Position numbers and translations under genes: made by a program. The notes under the pieces were generated by a model. It saw nothing but the letters and a program-made list of their open reading frames with translations, was not told the origin of the DNA and ran no database searches. Shown here piece after piece: positions 1 to 14,053 of a stretch of DNA of 64,000 nucleotides (its first letter is position 1; each line of letters opens with the position of its first letter). Location of the stretch: assembly GCA_911728455.2 (NCBI GenBank), contig OU452222.1:2162001-2226000 (forward strand). The letters run 5' to 3'. The stretch is from Marthasterias glacialis (lineage: Eukaryota > Echinodermata > Asteroidea > Forcipulatida > Asteriidae).

Positions 1-1599
1 TTTATACAATGTACAATCCTAATACATGTTTGTGCATGGCTATTTACTTAAATAACGTGTACACTAACATGACTAACACAAAAGTACATGTAGTGCTCAT
101 GTTAATATATGTCTCGTACATTATGGGTTTAATTTCATTCATCAAATACACGTACCAGTACAATGTGTATTTGACGAGGATTGTGACGCTTGAGCACAAT
201 ACTGACAGCCATTATCAAGCAGTCACCAATCTTTGTCACGGCTCTCTGACGCAACATCACTCACAATAACGGATTCTTATCACCACAAGGAAGAGGCCAC
301 CTTACTGTTTCTTCCAGCCCCGGGCCATGTCTAGCTTGAGTAAATTCACCCCCGAGGCTGTGGTACAGTAGTTGGCTACTGCCCCATTGTTGACGAACGG
401 ACACTTTGCAGCAATCTACAGAAGCAGTCGCAACCCCCCTCAATTTGGACATGGCATCGTTTGCTTGCTGTAAATGTTAGATAGTGAATTGAACAAGTGA
501 AAAACAAGACAGCGGCGCCATGCTGTTGACTGCCATATATGGCTGTATCAACATGAATATAAACATGATGAATGATTTGAATAAACACAATGTAGACTTG
601 CACTGACGACAAATTCATGTCCGTTGATCAACTAGGGCCAAGTTCCCACAACGACCAATTGTAGACAAGCGGCAGATATTAACTGGTAGTCATGCTAAGA
701 AACTGTGATGGGTAGCGGGCAATATCGGCCTTTAGTCGACAAATGGCCCTTGTGAAGACACTCTCAGTCTAAATATTAAAAGACATTCAAGAGCCATTTC
801 CAAAAGAGAAGATCTATGTTTATTTGTACGACACAGAAATGGATAAAGTTTGTAAGAAATAGTATGTCTCACCCTATAAACCCATCCCATATATGTAGGG
901 CCATGAGCTCAAATCAATTAATCAATTTTGTAAACAATTACTTATTGTGTTGAATTCAATCAACCTGCAGTAATTTCAGATTCCATGCATTTTACAATAA
1001 TTCAAAAATACAAGCTTCAGGTTTTTCCAAAGGCCGAATCCACCAAACCGCAGTCATTTCAGACACCATACATTTTCACACTGATTCAAAATATTCACGA
1101 GGTTCGTTTTTTTTTTCCCCAGGTGCATAAACCTTGAAATCTCCCATGGTCTAAGGAAATCCGCAAAACGAGAGGAACTCGTCACTGCAGTCATTCTGAT
1201 TTGGACCCTAATGAAAGTTCATCTGTGCTTACTTTAGTCTATAACCAACGGAAGGAAATAAAGGGGAACATCTCATATCCTTTAGTACAGGAAGGGCACA
1301 GATCTACTAGTACGTCTACACTGTCCTGTGCATCAGCAGGGACTGTTCTCATATAAATTAACTAAAAATGAATAGCAATCAAAAAGCCCGCATGGTTTTC
1401 AATTGGAAACGGTACCATACTTCCTGAAAACTTTCATTGTCTGATGTCGGACATGTAATGGAGGAAGTCACTTTCAATATGAATGTTTAAGCGTTCTCCC
1501 TCAACAGTGGAACACTGACCAAATGCCATTTAAAAATACCTGGGGACCAATCAAACTTATGTATCTCCAAGTAGCCCAACTGGCTAGTTCAGTATAAGC

Positions 1600-1870
1600 G
1601 GGCATGGTACTTCACTGAGGCAACAGAGGCAATTCCTTAGTTGCCCCTTGGTCATTGCCTTGGTGCCCCTGGTCCCCTGGTCATTGCATTGGTCCCCCTG
1701 GTCATTGCCTTGATGCCACAGCCTGGGCCCCCCTTGGTCATTGCCTTGGTGCCCCGGTACCCCTGATCATTGCATTGTTGTCCCTTGAAATGTTCCAGTA
1801 GAAATTTAAATTTCCCTTTTTGTAAGGAAAAACTGCCTTGCCATCAACAAAGTACAATGCCTCGTGTTAA
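1600..1870 (+). repeat. Dispersed 'GGCCTGATACTTCA' repeat, expanded copy
   Basis: This copy of a family seen about ten times in the window carries an extra internal expansion. About five units built on GGTCATTGCCTTGGTGCC lie between 1645 and 1790. The flanking parts match other copies: CAACAGAGGCAATTCC at the left, and 'gaaatgttccagtagaaatttaaatttcc' type sequence at the right. The family is non-coding. I do not know its class; lengths of 150-250 bp and AT-poor ends suggest a non-autonomous element. Confidence 0.6.
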
Positions 1871-2139
1871 AAAGCGCTCTTTTCTGATGTGAAAAACGGA
1901 GTGAAAAAGCTGACGGACACTTGACACAACAAGCTAAGTGATTTCGCTGGCTCGTCACTGAAAATTAAGGGTAGTACTCACTGGAAAGTAAATTTCATGA
2001 AAACAAAATGTGATCCAGAATCCTTCCCTAATCATCACGTGTTAACTGATCTCCTAAAAATTAATCTGATTGTTTAGTTTACAATGTAGTCTGATACAAA
2101 TGAAAATGTCAATAAAGGTACGTGTTGGGCTAGCAGTAG

Positions 2140-2173
2140 TACGTGTACATGTACATGTACATGTACATACATC
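2140..2173. repeat. (GTACAT)n microsatellite
   Basis: A short run of alternating GTACAT units, self-complementary. The words ACATGTAC and TACATGTA recur singly throughout the window. Confidence 0.8.
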
Positions 2174-2318
2174 TAGTAGACTACTACTCGATTAACATTT
2201 GCCAGACTCACTGCTGTTAGGATCTATTGGTGGAAAACGGATTTCTGTAGGGAACAATAATTCTGCAGACGAGTAGAAAAACATTCGGGCAACACGGGAA
2301 AGCAGTCTTCTTTTTTAG

Positions 2319-2651
2319 CAGAGTTCTCCCCATGCACAAGCTAGCATATCGGGCCGATACGTGTGAGTTACGGGCCGATACGCAGAAATTCAGGCCATGA
2401 TGCAAAAAAAAATAATAATAAAATTTAAAACTATTTTTTTTTATAGATTTTTATATCAAATTCACAAAAAATCCTAAAATAAAACCATTTTAAATGCTCC
2501 AGATTGCACAGTTAGAGCTTTTCAAACCAAACATAAACATTAAATAAAAACATTCCAAGGACCTGCTACCAATTCAGCGTGCTTCGGCCACACTTTCAAA
2601 ATTTGGGTCCAGAATGCCCCACAGTTTTGAAATATCCTGGGGAGAACCCTG
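2319..2651 (-). mobile_element. Non-autonomous hAT-like element with 5-bp target duplication (copy 1)
   Basis: The element runs from CAGAGTTCTCCCC to GGGGAGAACCCTG, an inverted pair of about 13-15 bp, and is flanked on both sides by TTTAG (2314-2318 and 2652-2656). The interior matches a second copy at 33340-33630 in the opposite orientation, including the run GGACCTGCTACCAATTCAGC. It has no open frame, so it would have moved with an enzyme encoded elsewhere. CAGNG-type ends are typical of hAT transposons. A 5-bp rather than 8-bp duplication matches, from memory, the 'hAT5' subgroup of marine invertebrates. Confidence 0.8.
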
Positions 2652-2676
2652 TTTAGCACACCACGCACATGAACTA

Positions 2677-3125
2677 TATATGTCCCAAATTAGAAGGAAT
2701 ACCTTTTCATTGTAATGTAGGTCGGCACAAATGACCTTTGAACTCAGCACTGCCATGTTTCCTACGTGCACACCCCCAATAAAGAACACTAAAATTCTCT
2801 TTAAACCAAAGAGATACCAGACCATTTTCCTTTTCAGCCTGAGCATCAAGCCCTATACTTCACCGAGTCAATGGAGGCAACTGAATTATAAATTACATAT
2901 GAATTAATGAGTTATATGTCCCAAATTAGAAGGAATACCTTCTCATTGTAATGTAGGTCGGCACAAATGACCTTTGAACTGATAACCAGCACTGCCATGT
3001 TTCCTATGTGCACACCACCAATAAAGAACCCTAAAATTCTCTTTGAACCAAAGAGGTACCAGACCATTTTCCCTTTCAGCCTGAGCATCAGGCCCTATAA
3101 CTCCACGGGGGCAATGGAGGCAACT
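2677..3125. repeat. Local direct duplication, two copies about 234 bp apart
   Basis: The block at 2677-2883 (starting ATGTCCCAAATTAGAAGG) recurs at 2911-3125 with a few substitutions and a small insertion (GATAACCA). Copy 2 runs on directly into a dispersed 'GGCCTGATACTTCA' repeat, whereas copy 1 breaks off just after entering the same repeat. A tandem duplication followed by loss from copy 1 is the simplest reading. Confidence 0.75.
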
Positions 3126-3270
3126 GCTTCTGTTGCCCCTGGTCACTGCCTTGGTGCCTCTTGAAATGGTTCAATAGAAATGTACAATTTCCCCGTAGAG
3201 TTGCCCTTTATCAAGAAGAAAATGCCTTGGTGCCCCTGCCCTTTCAAGAACGAATCAATCAGACCTGGAG
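3080..3270 (+). repeat. Dispersed 'GGCCTGATACTTCA' repeat
   Basis: The segment from CATCAGGCCCTATAACTCC to GAACGAATCAATCAGACC closely parallels 8170-8325 and 16738-16905. The shared order is: a GGAGGCAATTGCC-like start, TTGCCTTGGTGCC, AATAGAAATnnACAATTTCC, CCCTTTATCAAGAAGAAAATGCC, and a CCCTTTCAAGAACGAA end. Confidence 0.7.
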
Positions 3271-6200
3271 CATTATGGCTGTATTGATTTTAAGAAGTAG
3301 GTTGACTACACCATGATAGAAGGCATACTGTGCATTGTGCCACATGTATGGCCATGATTTGTCACACTACATTAACATGTGATGAAGCTCTGGTAAAAGT
3401 GTGCGTAACTTTCCTGTACATGTACATGTTTGTAAGTCATCACATCCAACCAGACAGTATGTGTCATCAACTACCCATTCATCTACAGAAATCAAATTAC
3501 AGCAGGGGCACCAATGTACACTACACATTCGTGAAGACGACAAGAATACACTTAGTGTTCAACACTTAAAGAACTGAACAATTTGTCCAGTTTGTATGAA
3601 AGGCAATTTCTCCCCATTTGGGGCGGGGGGGGGGGGAGAACACAAAAAAAAAATCACAATTTGATTCAAAGACCTGTCCGCCCTTTTTTTTAATACACAA
3701 ATATACACTTACATTTAGTCCAGATTTTCTGCTAGCTGTGCCTTTCTCCAAGCTTTGTTTCCCATCAATATGATCTCAGAGCGCAGAAATGTAAGAAATA
3801 ACGAGGCCTCACAAGTCCCCAAAAACATACTTGGAATTCATACAACCTGCAAAGAGTGTTAAAAGCAGACAAATCATTGCGTTGTAATGTAAGCTGATGG
3901 ACTGAAAATTAAGTAATTTCCAAGTCAAAAATTGGTTACTCTCAAGAAAGCGATCTTTCAAAAATATCCACAAAAGACCATCTTCCTACAAGTCTCATGA
4001 AAGGATTTTCCCGCTTTTAAATACTCAAAAAAAGTTACAGGTTCCCGGCAACTAACTGTGTCTATAAATCATGTGACTGTTCCTGGTTGAATCACCTGTT
4101 TATTACTTATGTACCGAAATCCCAAATCGATTCTGTTTACCCGATGCCACACAACAACAAAAAAATTACCCCGTTAGAAAACTGCCTCGCATGTTATCAA
4201 ATATCTCACACATGGACGTACATGTGTGCACGGAAATAACCAGCGCATGGACAATGAATAATATAGCTTCATGTAGCGCCAAGACTGGGTACAACAACGC
4301 ACAATCAATCACACAAAGAGAAACCCTCGTATAGTATGGCAAGATGAAAATGAATTTGACATTTAAGAAAGCCCTGGATTTGTTGGAACATCCTCGACAC
4401 ACGGAGAAAAGACAAAAGACGGCAAGGAACGGATGGAAGATGGATGAAATGATAAACCCCCAGGTAATGTTTGTGAAGCTATTAAATTCTCGGACGGAGC
4501 CCCGTGTGCGCTGTGTCAACCAAGCACTCTCAGGTTCTTTTTTTTTCTCTTCTCCTTTCTAGGTCATGCTCACTAATAAGGAAACTAATAATACAGTATT
4601 AAGGCTTTGTGGGAGGTAAAAGGATTGTATTAAGTTACACGAGCTACATTCTTAGAGTACGCTTTACATGTACGTCCATGTTTACCATTAAAAAGATCTT
4701 TACATCATCAGAGGAAACAGATTTTGAAATCCCCTCAATGGTTTTCAAATTTCAATGAATATGATATTCAATACAAAAAAAATGAAACTCGGAAACTTGG
4801 TTGAATGCCTCCTCCCTCCTGAAAAAAAATAAAAATAAAAATGGTTCATTTCAATGACTAAATTACAAGAGCCGGAACGTGATTCATCATCAAGAACATA
4901 ATGACATTCTGCGATAACCGTGGACCGTCTCAGAAACAGAAGAAAAAAAACTACTGATGAGTGCAGAAACTATTGTATTACAATGCATCGCCGCCGAGTT
5001 TGCTCTTCCATCATAAGGGATGTTGCCATGGCGACCTGCAGGCTGACTCACCCATGACATCCTTTGCCAAGTCTTTGTCGCCTCACATTTTGTTGACAAT
5101 ACGCGTAATAAACATTGTCAGGATGTACACTTAATCGAGGTCTTTTGTGTCAACTATTCAGAGAAACCGACAGGGCAAGAATCCCTTCCACACACACAGA
5201 CACACCACCAACCCCCAAACCCTGCCTGCATCAAATGGATACAAGCTCAAAAATACATTTTTTTATAGTTTGTCAATCACGCCACGAACCGACGTATAGT
5301 GTTCAACAGCCAAAATTCAGTGTGTTGAGAAAATTGAGGTTGATGTTGAACTACAAGTATTTTTCAAAATGCTGTTTCGGAGACTGCTATTTGCGAATCT
5401 AGTGATATATTGGTCATGCTAATTAATGTACAAAACTATTACATGTACGTGTTAGGTCCTGAAACTTGCTGAAAATGTTCAAAGTAATGAGTAGCCTTCA
5501 CCAATAATTTCAACAAGAACCGACGTGCCAAATTTGGTGATTTTTGAGCGATAACACCGGTTGGTGGTGTGACCGAATAATTGTTCGCTACACGCTTGTC
5601 TCCATCCTAAACACGCAGTTTGAAATCACCCGTCAAACTGTGATGTCACTCGACATTTCAAAGCATCCTACCGAGACTGATACAAATATATAATACATCA
5701 ACAGGATGTGTAACTACACAAAACAGGAGTTGTGTACACAAAGTATTCAACCCCTTCAAGGACTTCTTGGAAATACAGAAAAAAAAAACTACTTTTAATA
5801 ATCCGGTTGCTACTTCAACAGGAAGTACATGAGTTTCTGCATCATACCTAACCTTTGTCTACGCTGTGAAAATAAGCCAATTACAGTACGTGTATTGTAT
5901 ATGCTAAAATAATTGTACAGGTGACTGTTTATCGACTGTCTATCCATTAGGCTGCTGGCCTTGGCCCCTGTCACTTAATATTGGCAAACCAAATGGATTT
6001 TTTCCATTAAATTTTCACCCACCCGTGGGATGACCAAAACGTAAAAAAAAAAAGAAGAAAAAGGGTCAATCGCCAAAATCAAATTTCAGTTGTTATTAGA
6101 GAGTGGTCATTAAAAATGAATGGTGGTTTGCTTCACTGCTAAACAAATTCATTCCAGTGGAATAATTGTCAAAAAAAAAGACGTGTTGTGGGGTTAACCA

Positions 6201-8169
6201 TAAGGAACTTACAAAAGGGGCCATTCAGATAAGTCAATGTTAAAAATATTAATTTTTTTTTAAATTTTTTTTTCGAAACTGTGTGATGCTGAAGAACAAA
6301 GTGACGCCTCAAAATGAAGCAGATACTTTGGATCGTATCTCCAAGATCAGTAGTTTCCAGTGGCTTTTCCTGGCTTCCAACAAACAACATTGTAGTTGAA
6401 TCAGAAAGGACATTGCCAAGTACTGTAACCAATAGTTTGTAGTTTACTATGACCCTACACATGTACATGTTATTTAACAACAACAAAAGTAATAAAATAA
6501 ATCTTGTTCATAGCTGAAAAGTGGTAGCTCTGTTTTGCAATCGAAAAAATTTTTTAGTTGTACAAAATACAGGCATGGTGTACAGACACAACTTAACAAA
6601 TTTGAACATTTTCCCGTCTATAAAACAGACTGTATTTTGTACAGGTAATCATGGTAATAGAATCAAATTTGGTTGTTTTCTGTCGCACTTTTACTGACAT
6701 CTTCAAGGCTCTCATTTATTTTGAATGAAAATTGACTTCCAATTTTTCAATTATTTCTTTTGACCCACCCACCCACAATTTCGAAGCACAAAAACCCAAT
6801 CAAATTTTTTTTTTTAACATTGACTATTCTGAATGGACCCCTTATCTAGTTAAAAAATGTCCAGTTTATAGATGAAGGTTTACATGTTAAACCATCTTTG
6901 TATGACACTGCAGGTTTTTTCCTATCAAAATAAGACCTCTGGGGTCTTCATAAATTGCCCCTGCTTTCTCAAGAACAGTTTATTACAATCATAGAGCATG
7001 GACCAGAAGTTTTCCATCTCTATGGTTAAACTGCAAATAGGCTTTCAGGGACAAATGTCCACAGGAAGGACAAAGGTCAAAACCATTAAGTTAATAGATA
7101 ACTTTTCCATCCCTGAATTCTACTTATCTCAGCTGCATTGCAGTCCTTGTTGTTGAGTTGGGACCATACAACATGTGTACCTGAGGGAGCTGCTGATCTT
7201 TTAAAGGGGAGGGACAAGCTACATGTAGACGTCAACAATTCAAGAAACTAACCGACGAAAACCGCAGAGGGTTGTCGTGACAACGTGCTGGTACTGTCAA
7301 TATAAAATCTGACCTGCAATTTTGTAACTGCAGCACGTCACGCCTAAAGGGCAAGGCCGCTTACATCAATGTTCTTTCCTTTACAATAGATTTTTAGAAA
7401 GCCCATACTATCATATTCAAGGGGCAACCCGGGGCCAAGACCAGGGCAACACAGGCAGTGGCTTTCACAAAAATCAACGTTCTCGTTTGTCATCTCCTCA
7501 AAGGGAAACCTCATCTTTAAAGACGAAACAGTTCTCTGCGGTGACGGGAATAGTGTTAATCACCCAACTACTGTTTGGTCGTCGCTGTACGGTCCCTTTA
7601 AAGTTTCCATCCCTGGATACTCACTACCCAAGAGGCATTGCCACAATGACCTCATCACAAACAACTGCTTCACATGATAAAGTGTGCACAATGCATTCAA
7701 TCATGATCCAACTGCTCAACTGGTTCTATTGAAAGAGGGTTTTTTTTCCCCAGTGAGGCCATACTTTTTGGTTACTTAGGGATCGTCTCAGCAATGGATC
7801 ACAGAACCAAAGTGTCAAGGAAAAAGACCCTAAATCCTAGCCAATATTACCAAATATTAGTTCCAACTGAACTTAAAAACACTGCAGTTTTTTCACTGCG
7901 GCTGTTTCATGAATAAAGATGTTACATGCACGTCAATATGTAGATTACAGCCAAACTACTGGTACATTGTAAATCGTTTTCCCTCTTGCTCTAGCAAATT
8001 GTCATTGTTTTGTAAATAATATTGATAGTGTGGTATTCAGTATGTAAAACCATTGTACTACAAGTTTAACACTAACAAGTTAATGTTATTAACTGACTAT
8101 TACATAGTATGTATACCAAAAAAGTTATTACTGTAACCTTCAAATATCCTGGAAACAAATAAGAATAAA

Positions 8170-8325
8170 CAGGCCTGATACTTCACGGAGGCAATTGCCT
8201 CCATTGCCTTGGTGCCCTTCAAATGATCGAATAGAAATTAACAATTTCCTCATGGAGGTGCCCTTTATCAAGAAGAAAAATGCCTAGGTGCCCTTGCCCT
8301 TTCAAGAACGAAGCAAATCCGGCCT
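8170..8325 (+). repeat. Dispersed 'GGCCTGATACTTCA' repeat
   Basis: This is one of the cleaner copies, running from AGGCCTGATACTTCACGG to AAGCAAATCCGGCCTG. The closing CCGGCCTG partly repeats the opening GGCCTG. Confidence 0.7.
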
Positions 8326-11300
8326 GCCTAAACAGTCTGTACACATGATATGTAGGCCTACAGTTGCTATCTATCAGTCATAAATTGGATTGGTTGCCAT
8401 AAATATGTACATGTACATTGTTACCTTTCACCTAATCTGCACACGGCAACTTACAAGTCAAGTTGTTTCGATGGTTGAAATCATTTCCCCTCAGCGATTT
8501 CAACTGAAAAGCCACAGTGGACTGAATGAAATTACAGCCATTAATTCATGCATGCAATTTATGCCCAATTATGCGAGGAGCAATATCGTTGGTGAAAAAT
8601 TCATCCTTGACGTGTACATATGATATGCACTTGTCAGTACAATGCAGCACTTGTCCCTGCAGTTAGGAATAAATGCAAAGCAAAGGTGCTAAATGCACTG
8701 CATGCACATATAACATGAAACAAAATAATTTGCGGGCCTCAAATGGAATTAACTTCCCTTGTTTTTGGCCACATATAAAATGCACAGGTCTATGTACATG
8801 TGCGCATGTACATGTAGTAACGTGTAACTGTCATACACAGTTACAACCTAATATGCATAATATTCTGTACACAGTTACAATTTGAAACGTAATATTTCAG
8901 TATAGGCTACATTAATAGTTATCAAATTAACATCCGATCATTTTCATTTTGTTCGTCGGCAGGGCCTTATCGGTTTCGATAAAATAATTTTATTTTCTTG
9001 CTTTTTTTTTCATTGAGGAAGACAAATTGTAACCCTGCTCGTGATCTCACCGACACGAGGGGAAAAACAGGCGCGATACTTCGTTCTCGCAAAAAGCCTC
9101 GTGTTTCTTTAGTTAAGGGACATCATGGTTGTCAGGAAAAATACAAACGCATACCATTTCAACTGGCCGAAAATGCAGTCTCTTTCCCCTAATGCATATT
9201 TGTCTAATGGTGCTATTGACGCATACACTGTACACATCTTAACAACAGAGATATTGTGCATAAAGCAAGCCATGTTGCCCGTCCACAGCTAACCAGTAGA
9301 AACCATTGCAAGCCACACCCTGATGGCTTCATCACAAAAGAAATGGCAGCCGCCACATAAACCAACAATCTGCCAAATAGTCAACATGGTACGACTCGCC
9401 TTTCGCATGCACTTGTACTTTATCGAATTTGCTACATGAGCGAGTGGATTCAATGTGAAACAATGGCATCAGGGGGCACATCGCGGTCATTTTTAATAAC
9501 ACGCCATGCGTATGCAAAGAGCGAGAGCGACGGGCGGATGTTGAGTGTTGTTAGTATTTCTTAACTCTTTTCAGTTCCTTGCATTATGCGATGTTTGTCC
9601 AGGACCATCAGCTGCTGAGGGGAGAGCCAGGCAACTGGACTCATCGGGATTGAATTAATTCCACATATATGGACAAATCTGTCGGTGCCCGCTCCCACAT
9701 GTACATTAGCTGGAAACAAAGATAAGCTCAGATGAATATGTCATCAATCATTTATGCTAAATATACCATTTACATTTTTCCCAACTCCAACTCTGTAATT
9801 TGATATTTCATTTTGGGGTCTTCATAATGTATTGGATAAAAAATTCCCCATCAAAAGATTTGTTCTCGTCATAGACTTATGTTTAAAAATTTATCGTGAC
9901 ATCCTTATGTTGAAATAGAATTGAATGCTTCTTGATAAATGATCTTTTAGTTATTAAATATTAACAAATAACCAATATCCCATATTGAATGATCTATAAC
10001 TATAAATAAGTCTGTGTACATGTACACAATGTACTTATATACCTGTACATGTAGATAAATATTCAGTCTACATTATTCAAAATAAGACATGTTGTTGAAA
10101 ACACTGTCATTTTTTTCTCCACAGAAATTTATTTTCAAAGATTAATTGCAGCCTGTGTCACCATTGACAAGCTGGAATGAATTTTGCAGTTTGAGTTCCA
10201 AGGAAATAACCTTTAAACATCTGTATTGTATCTGTACATGGATGTTGTCACCCTCCGCTAATCACAAAATTAACAATCGATATTTTGTCTGGATGCCAAT
10301 GTGGAAATCAATCTTTTGCTTTGAACAGAAGGACAAAAAAAAAAAAAAAATGTTCAAAGCATTTCAATTGAATTCTAAATTTGAGAAAGTATACTGAAAT
10401 AATTTCTGTTTATGATCCTTTTGCAAACCACTGTTTACAAAGCACAAACTTACATGTCAACAAATATTAGTTCTCACAAATATCTCAGCTGAAATATATT
10501 TAAATACAGGTCTCACGTAGAAAATCTGTTTTAATTCGCAATTAAAAGGTACTAAAGCTTTCAAAATATAGATTTTTAAAATATTCAAAGTAATTTTTGG
10601 TTTGTATCAGTTTCATTACTTAAAAAGCCAGGTACATGTATGTTTTTTAATGAGGGAGAAAATCGAACATCGTAGCATAATCAAATAACCTTTTTAAAAC
10701 ACATCCCTCTACCTTATACCTTTTAGTGTTTTCATTTTACGAGTCACACAATTTGTACAAAGTTGACGCCATCAAATTTGGGAATTAAGTAGGGTGGGAG
10801 AGATGGAGCGTGATGACTTCATAATCATGTGACCAAATCTACACTTATAAGTAGCATCGCGCCACGCCATTTCTCACTACAGCCAGTCTGTCAAATCCTC
10901 TTAAATAAAAAAAATATATATATATATATAATAAAATTAAAAAAAACTCTGATCAGAGAGACAGTGAAAGAGGGTGAAGATAGAGTACGGAAAGTAATAC
11001 ATGTACTCCTCACCCAGTGAGAAGTGAAGCGGAAAACGCATTAAGAAAATGGAATCCTGATTAAAATGGAGAAGTCTCATCTATTGTTACCCGGAGCGAC
11101 GGGATTATTTCCATCAGAGCTGTGGCTTACATTCCTGGGTGAGAGGTTCACGGTGATATGGTTTGATTCCGTTGCCAAAGCATGGGAGCTCCACTAAGTG
11201 GGTTTTGGTTTTGCTTTTGATGATGTAAAGTTGATATTCGTTACAGATCCCTTTGTCATCCTGTACATTTCAAGGACTGTTGAAATATTCCGATGTAAAA

Positions 11301-12790
11301 TAACACATCACTTCTCCTTTAAACCCTGCCAGGTACGTTGTAATCTACAAAATCCTGATGGATTTATTCAGATACACTGCTGTATAGCACTGACATTTAT
11401 AAACAAAATTTGCTCGCAGGTAATTTAAAAATAATAAACAAATAGTGTAACTGCGAAACTAGGCCTGGCTACATATTATTACCACACTCATCAGTTCCTC
11501 TGATTGATGAACTGTTGCCTTAAAACTGATTAAGTATTACTGGAATAACAAATAACCATCCTGCTTATTAACAAATTAATATTGTTCTTCAAAATGGCCG
11601 ACAAAAATGTAGGTTTGGGGAAATCCCCCTCCAACAATTCAAGAGATTTCCACATTACAAAGGAACATTTCAGCTTTTAAGTACACAAAAGATATTTTTC
11701 TCCAAGTATGCAAGTCTGGTGTCAAATGTTGCCAAAGGAGTTTGAGTGTCTTGAAACAAACAAAATTAATAGGTGGATTTAGAACAGCTTTTGTGGACAG
11801 AAGCAAGGTAAATTTGGTAAGGAAAGCATTTCTTGACAGATGACAAACTGAAGTCAATTTTCTGCAGCTGTTACACAAACAAACCTGCCCAGCAAAAAAA
11901 AGGATAAATAAATAAAAAAAATAAAATAAAAAAAAACAAGTTAAACAAAATTTCCAGGAAGTGTTTGCTGTTTGTCACCGGTCCAACCATGGAACTACTA
12001 CATCAAACTAATGTAGCTGAATTTAAGCAGTTGAACTCCTTAAGATGCTATATAAAACTGGAGCCAGGTTGCCAAGATTATTCTTTTGTTTTTTACTCTC
12101 TTTCACCTCATTTAAAACATAGCGAAAGGATATATCTCTATTTTTATACAAGGTTACATTTCCAGAATAGTGTTCTGGACATAAAAGGAAAGGGGGGAGG
12201 GGTGATCATACTTAATGCTGATCTGAGCTTTTTGCCATATGTGATGACATAGGCCTGAACTAAATGATAAAAAATTCATTTTAGAAAAGTACACGGTATC
12301 GAATTCTCCAGAAGATGTGACTTCATATTCCGTTTTTAAAACCCCCACCCATGATGAGTATAAAAGGTTTCCCTAGTAATGAATGCATAGTACATGTACA
12401 AAGGGCATTACATGTGAAACTCCGCCCACATCAATAACGCCGACTTTTTTTGAAGAATATAAACGCAGCCATTTTTAAAGTACTTCAAACTGCGGCTTAC
12501 TGGTTAATAATTATCTTAAGTAGACAATCGTCGGGGGCCAGATTCATTACACGATAAATGATGATAGTATACTCATCTTCTGAAGAAATGGTTCCGTCAG
12601 CTGTTTCAATTGTTATTATTTATCGACGGAATGAATTCAATTCAAAGTATGAATGCAAAGGCTTTTCTTCTCAGCATTCGTTCTAAGCAAACCTCCTACA
12701 TGTAATCATTTGAATATTTTCATACAATAGTGAATCAAATGAACACAGCATTTTGACCCAATTCACCTGACGTCATCATCACAATAATCT

Positions 12791-12893
12791 TGGTTGCGCC
12801 ATTTTGGTGGTCAATGTCACTGAGTTATTCAGTGAAGAGCGTATTTTAGGAGACGCGGCGTTTACACGTAAACCTATTGACCGCCAAAATGGT
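12791..12893. repeat. Short inverted repeat with GCCATTTTGG arms
   Basis: The left arm GCGCCATTTTGGTGGTCAAT pairs with the right arm ATTGACCGCCAAAATGGTG. The spacer of about 60 bp is CpG-containing. It looks like a small inverted-repeat element; no target duplication was identified. Confidence 0.5.
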
Positions 12894-14030
12894 GAGCGTG
12901 GCACAGTCGGCGTGTGTGACACGCGTGCAAGGTGTCAATATACAGATTTTCCCCACTTTTCACCCAACTATTAGAAAATTCCACGAGATTCTAACACTGA
13001 TTGCTCGTAAAGCATAGCTGAAGGATGTGTGTGCATGTGAACAGGTAATTGCGCTGGGTTACCTTGTTTTCAATTATACTTGGCTACTGTCCAGTCATGA
13101 ACTCAGCACAAAGTTTAGTTGAATGAATCATTTGATTATTTTCATGCACGGTTAAACACATTTTGTAATTTTCCCACGGATGGCTGATGTAACCACGACT
13201 ACCATGTCATTCTTATCTCAATATGTTTTAAAAGATTGATTAAGATATTGTTAGCCAATAGAATTTAAGTTAAAATCAAGGTCTTATCAGTCACAATGTT
13301 CTATTTTCCTACTAGGCCCCTAATTACTATAATTGACAGTTTTTTACAACTAAAAACATTACCTTTCAGTATTTAACAGACACAACCCTTTATTGCTATT
13401 TCACTGCATGATCAAAATGCACTTTTTGTAAACATTAAGATTTTATCAAATGTTCAGTGATGTTCAGTCTATAGCTATATATTTCATTGTTTTGAAAAAA
13501 ATTAAACCAAGCAATAACATGATATCCTCCAAATGGTAAGCACAGTGAAAGCGGTGGTTGGCTTGTTGAACTACAAAAATAACAGAAAATGGTAGGATGC
13601 AATAATTTCATTTAATCCCACACCTTATTTCTTTCAGTCATCTCCGATTTATGATAATCATATTTAGGGTTACGATAATTGTAACCCTTGCTGCTCCTAT
13701 GGGTTACCGCCGGGTCGGGAGGATCAAATCGAGGGAAACGATTATCCCACTAAGGGAATATGGAATGTATTTGCCCAGCCCCATCTTTACTTTGATTACC
13801 CGCATCATCATGTCCACAACAATAATCACCGTCTATTATGAATGATGATAACAACCAGAAAAAAGTAAGGCTTTTTTGTGCCTCAAATGAAAAACACTAG
13901 CCTTCGATGACTTTAACTTCCCTAAATAACAAGTATGCATATTGCTACTGCAGTTTGTCAAAAAAAACAAGAGGACAGTGCCTGGCACAGCGAGACTTCG
14001 TACTGTTTTTTTTTCTTTTCAGTTTTTAAT

Positions 14031-14053
14031 GTCAGTGTCCCAGTGACACTGAC
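14031..14053. repeat. Small perfect hairpin
   Basis: GTCAGTGTC and GACACTGAC are exact 9-bp arms around a 5-base loop. A further CAGTGTCACAG follows nearby. It lies about 0.8 kb before the SPG7 start codon; no function is implied. Confidence 0.5.

Noticed and set aside
4344-4562. Possible single exon (MKMNLTFKKALDLLEHPRH...)
   Set aside because: It has an ATG and a GTAATG donor-like site, but no partner exon, family match or other support.
9000-9190. Basic 64-codon open frame
   Set aside because: No ATG start, no homology recognised, and flanked by homopolymer DNA; a chance frame is likely.
13651-13845. 64-codon frame upstream of SPG7
   Set aside because: Composition (Ile/Thr/Arg-rich) and lack of splice partners suggest chance.
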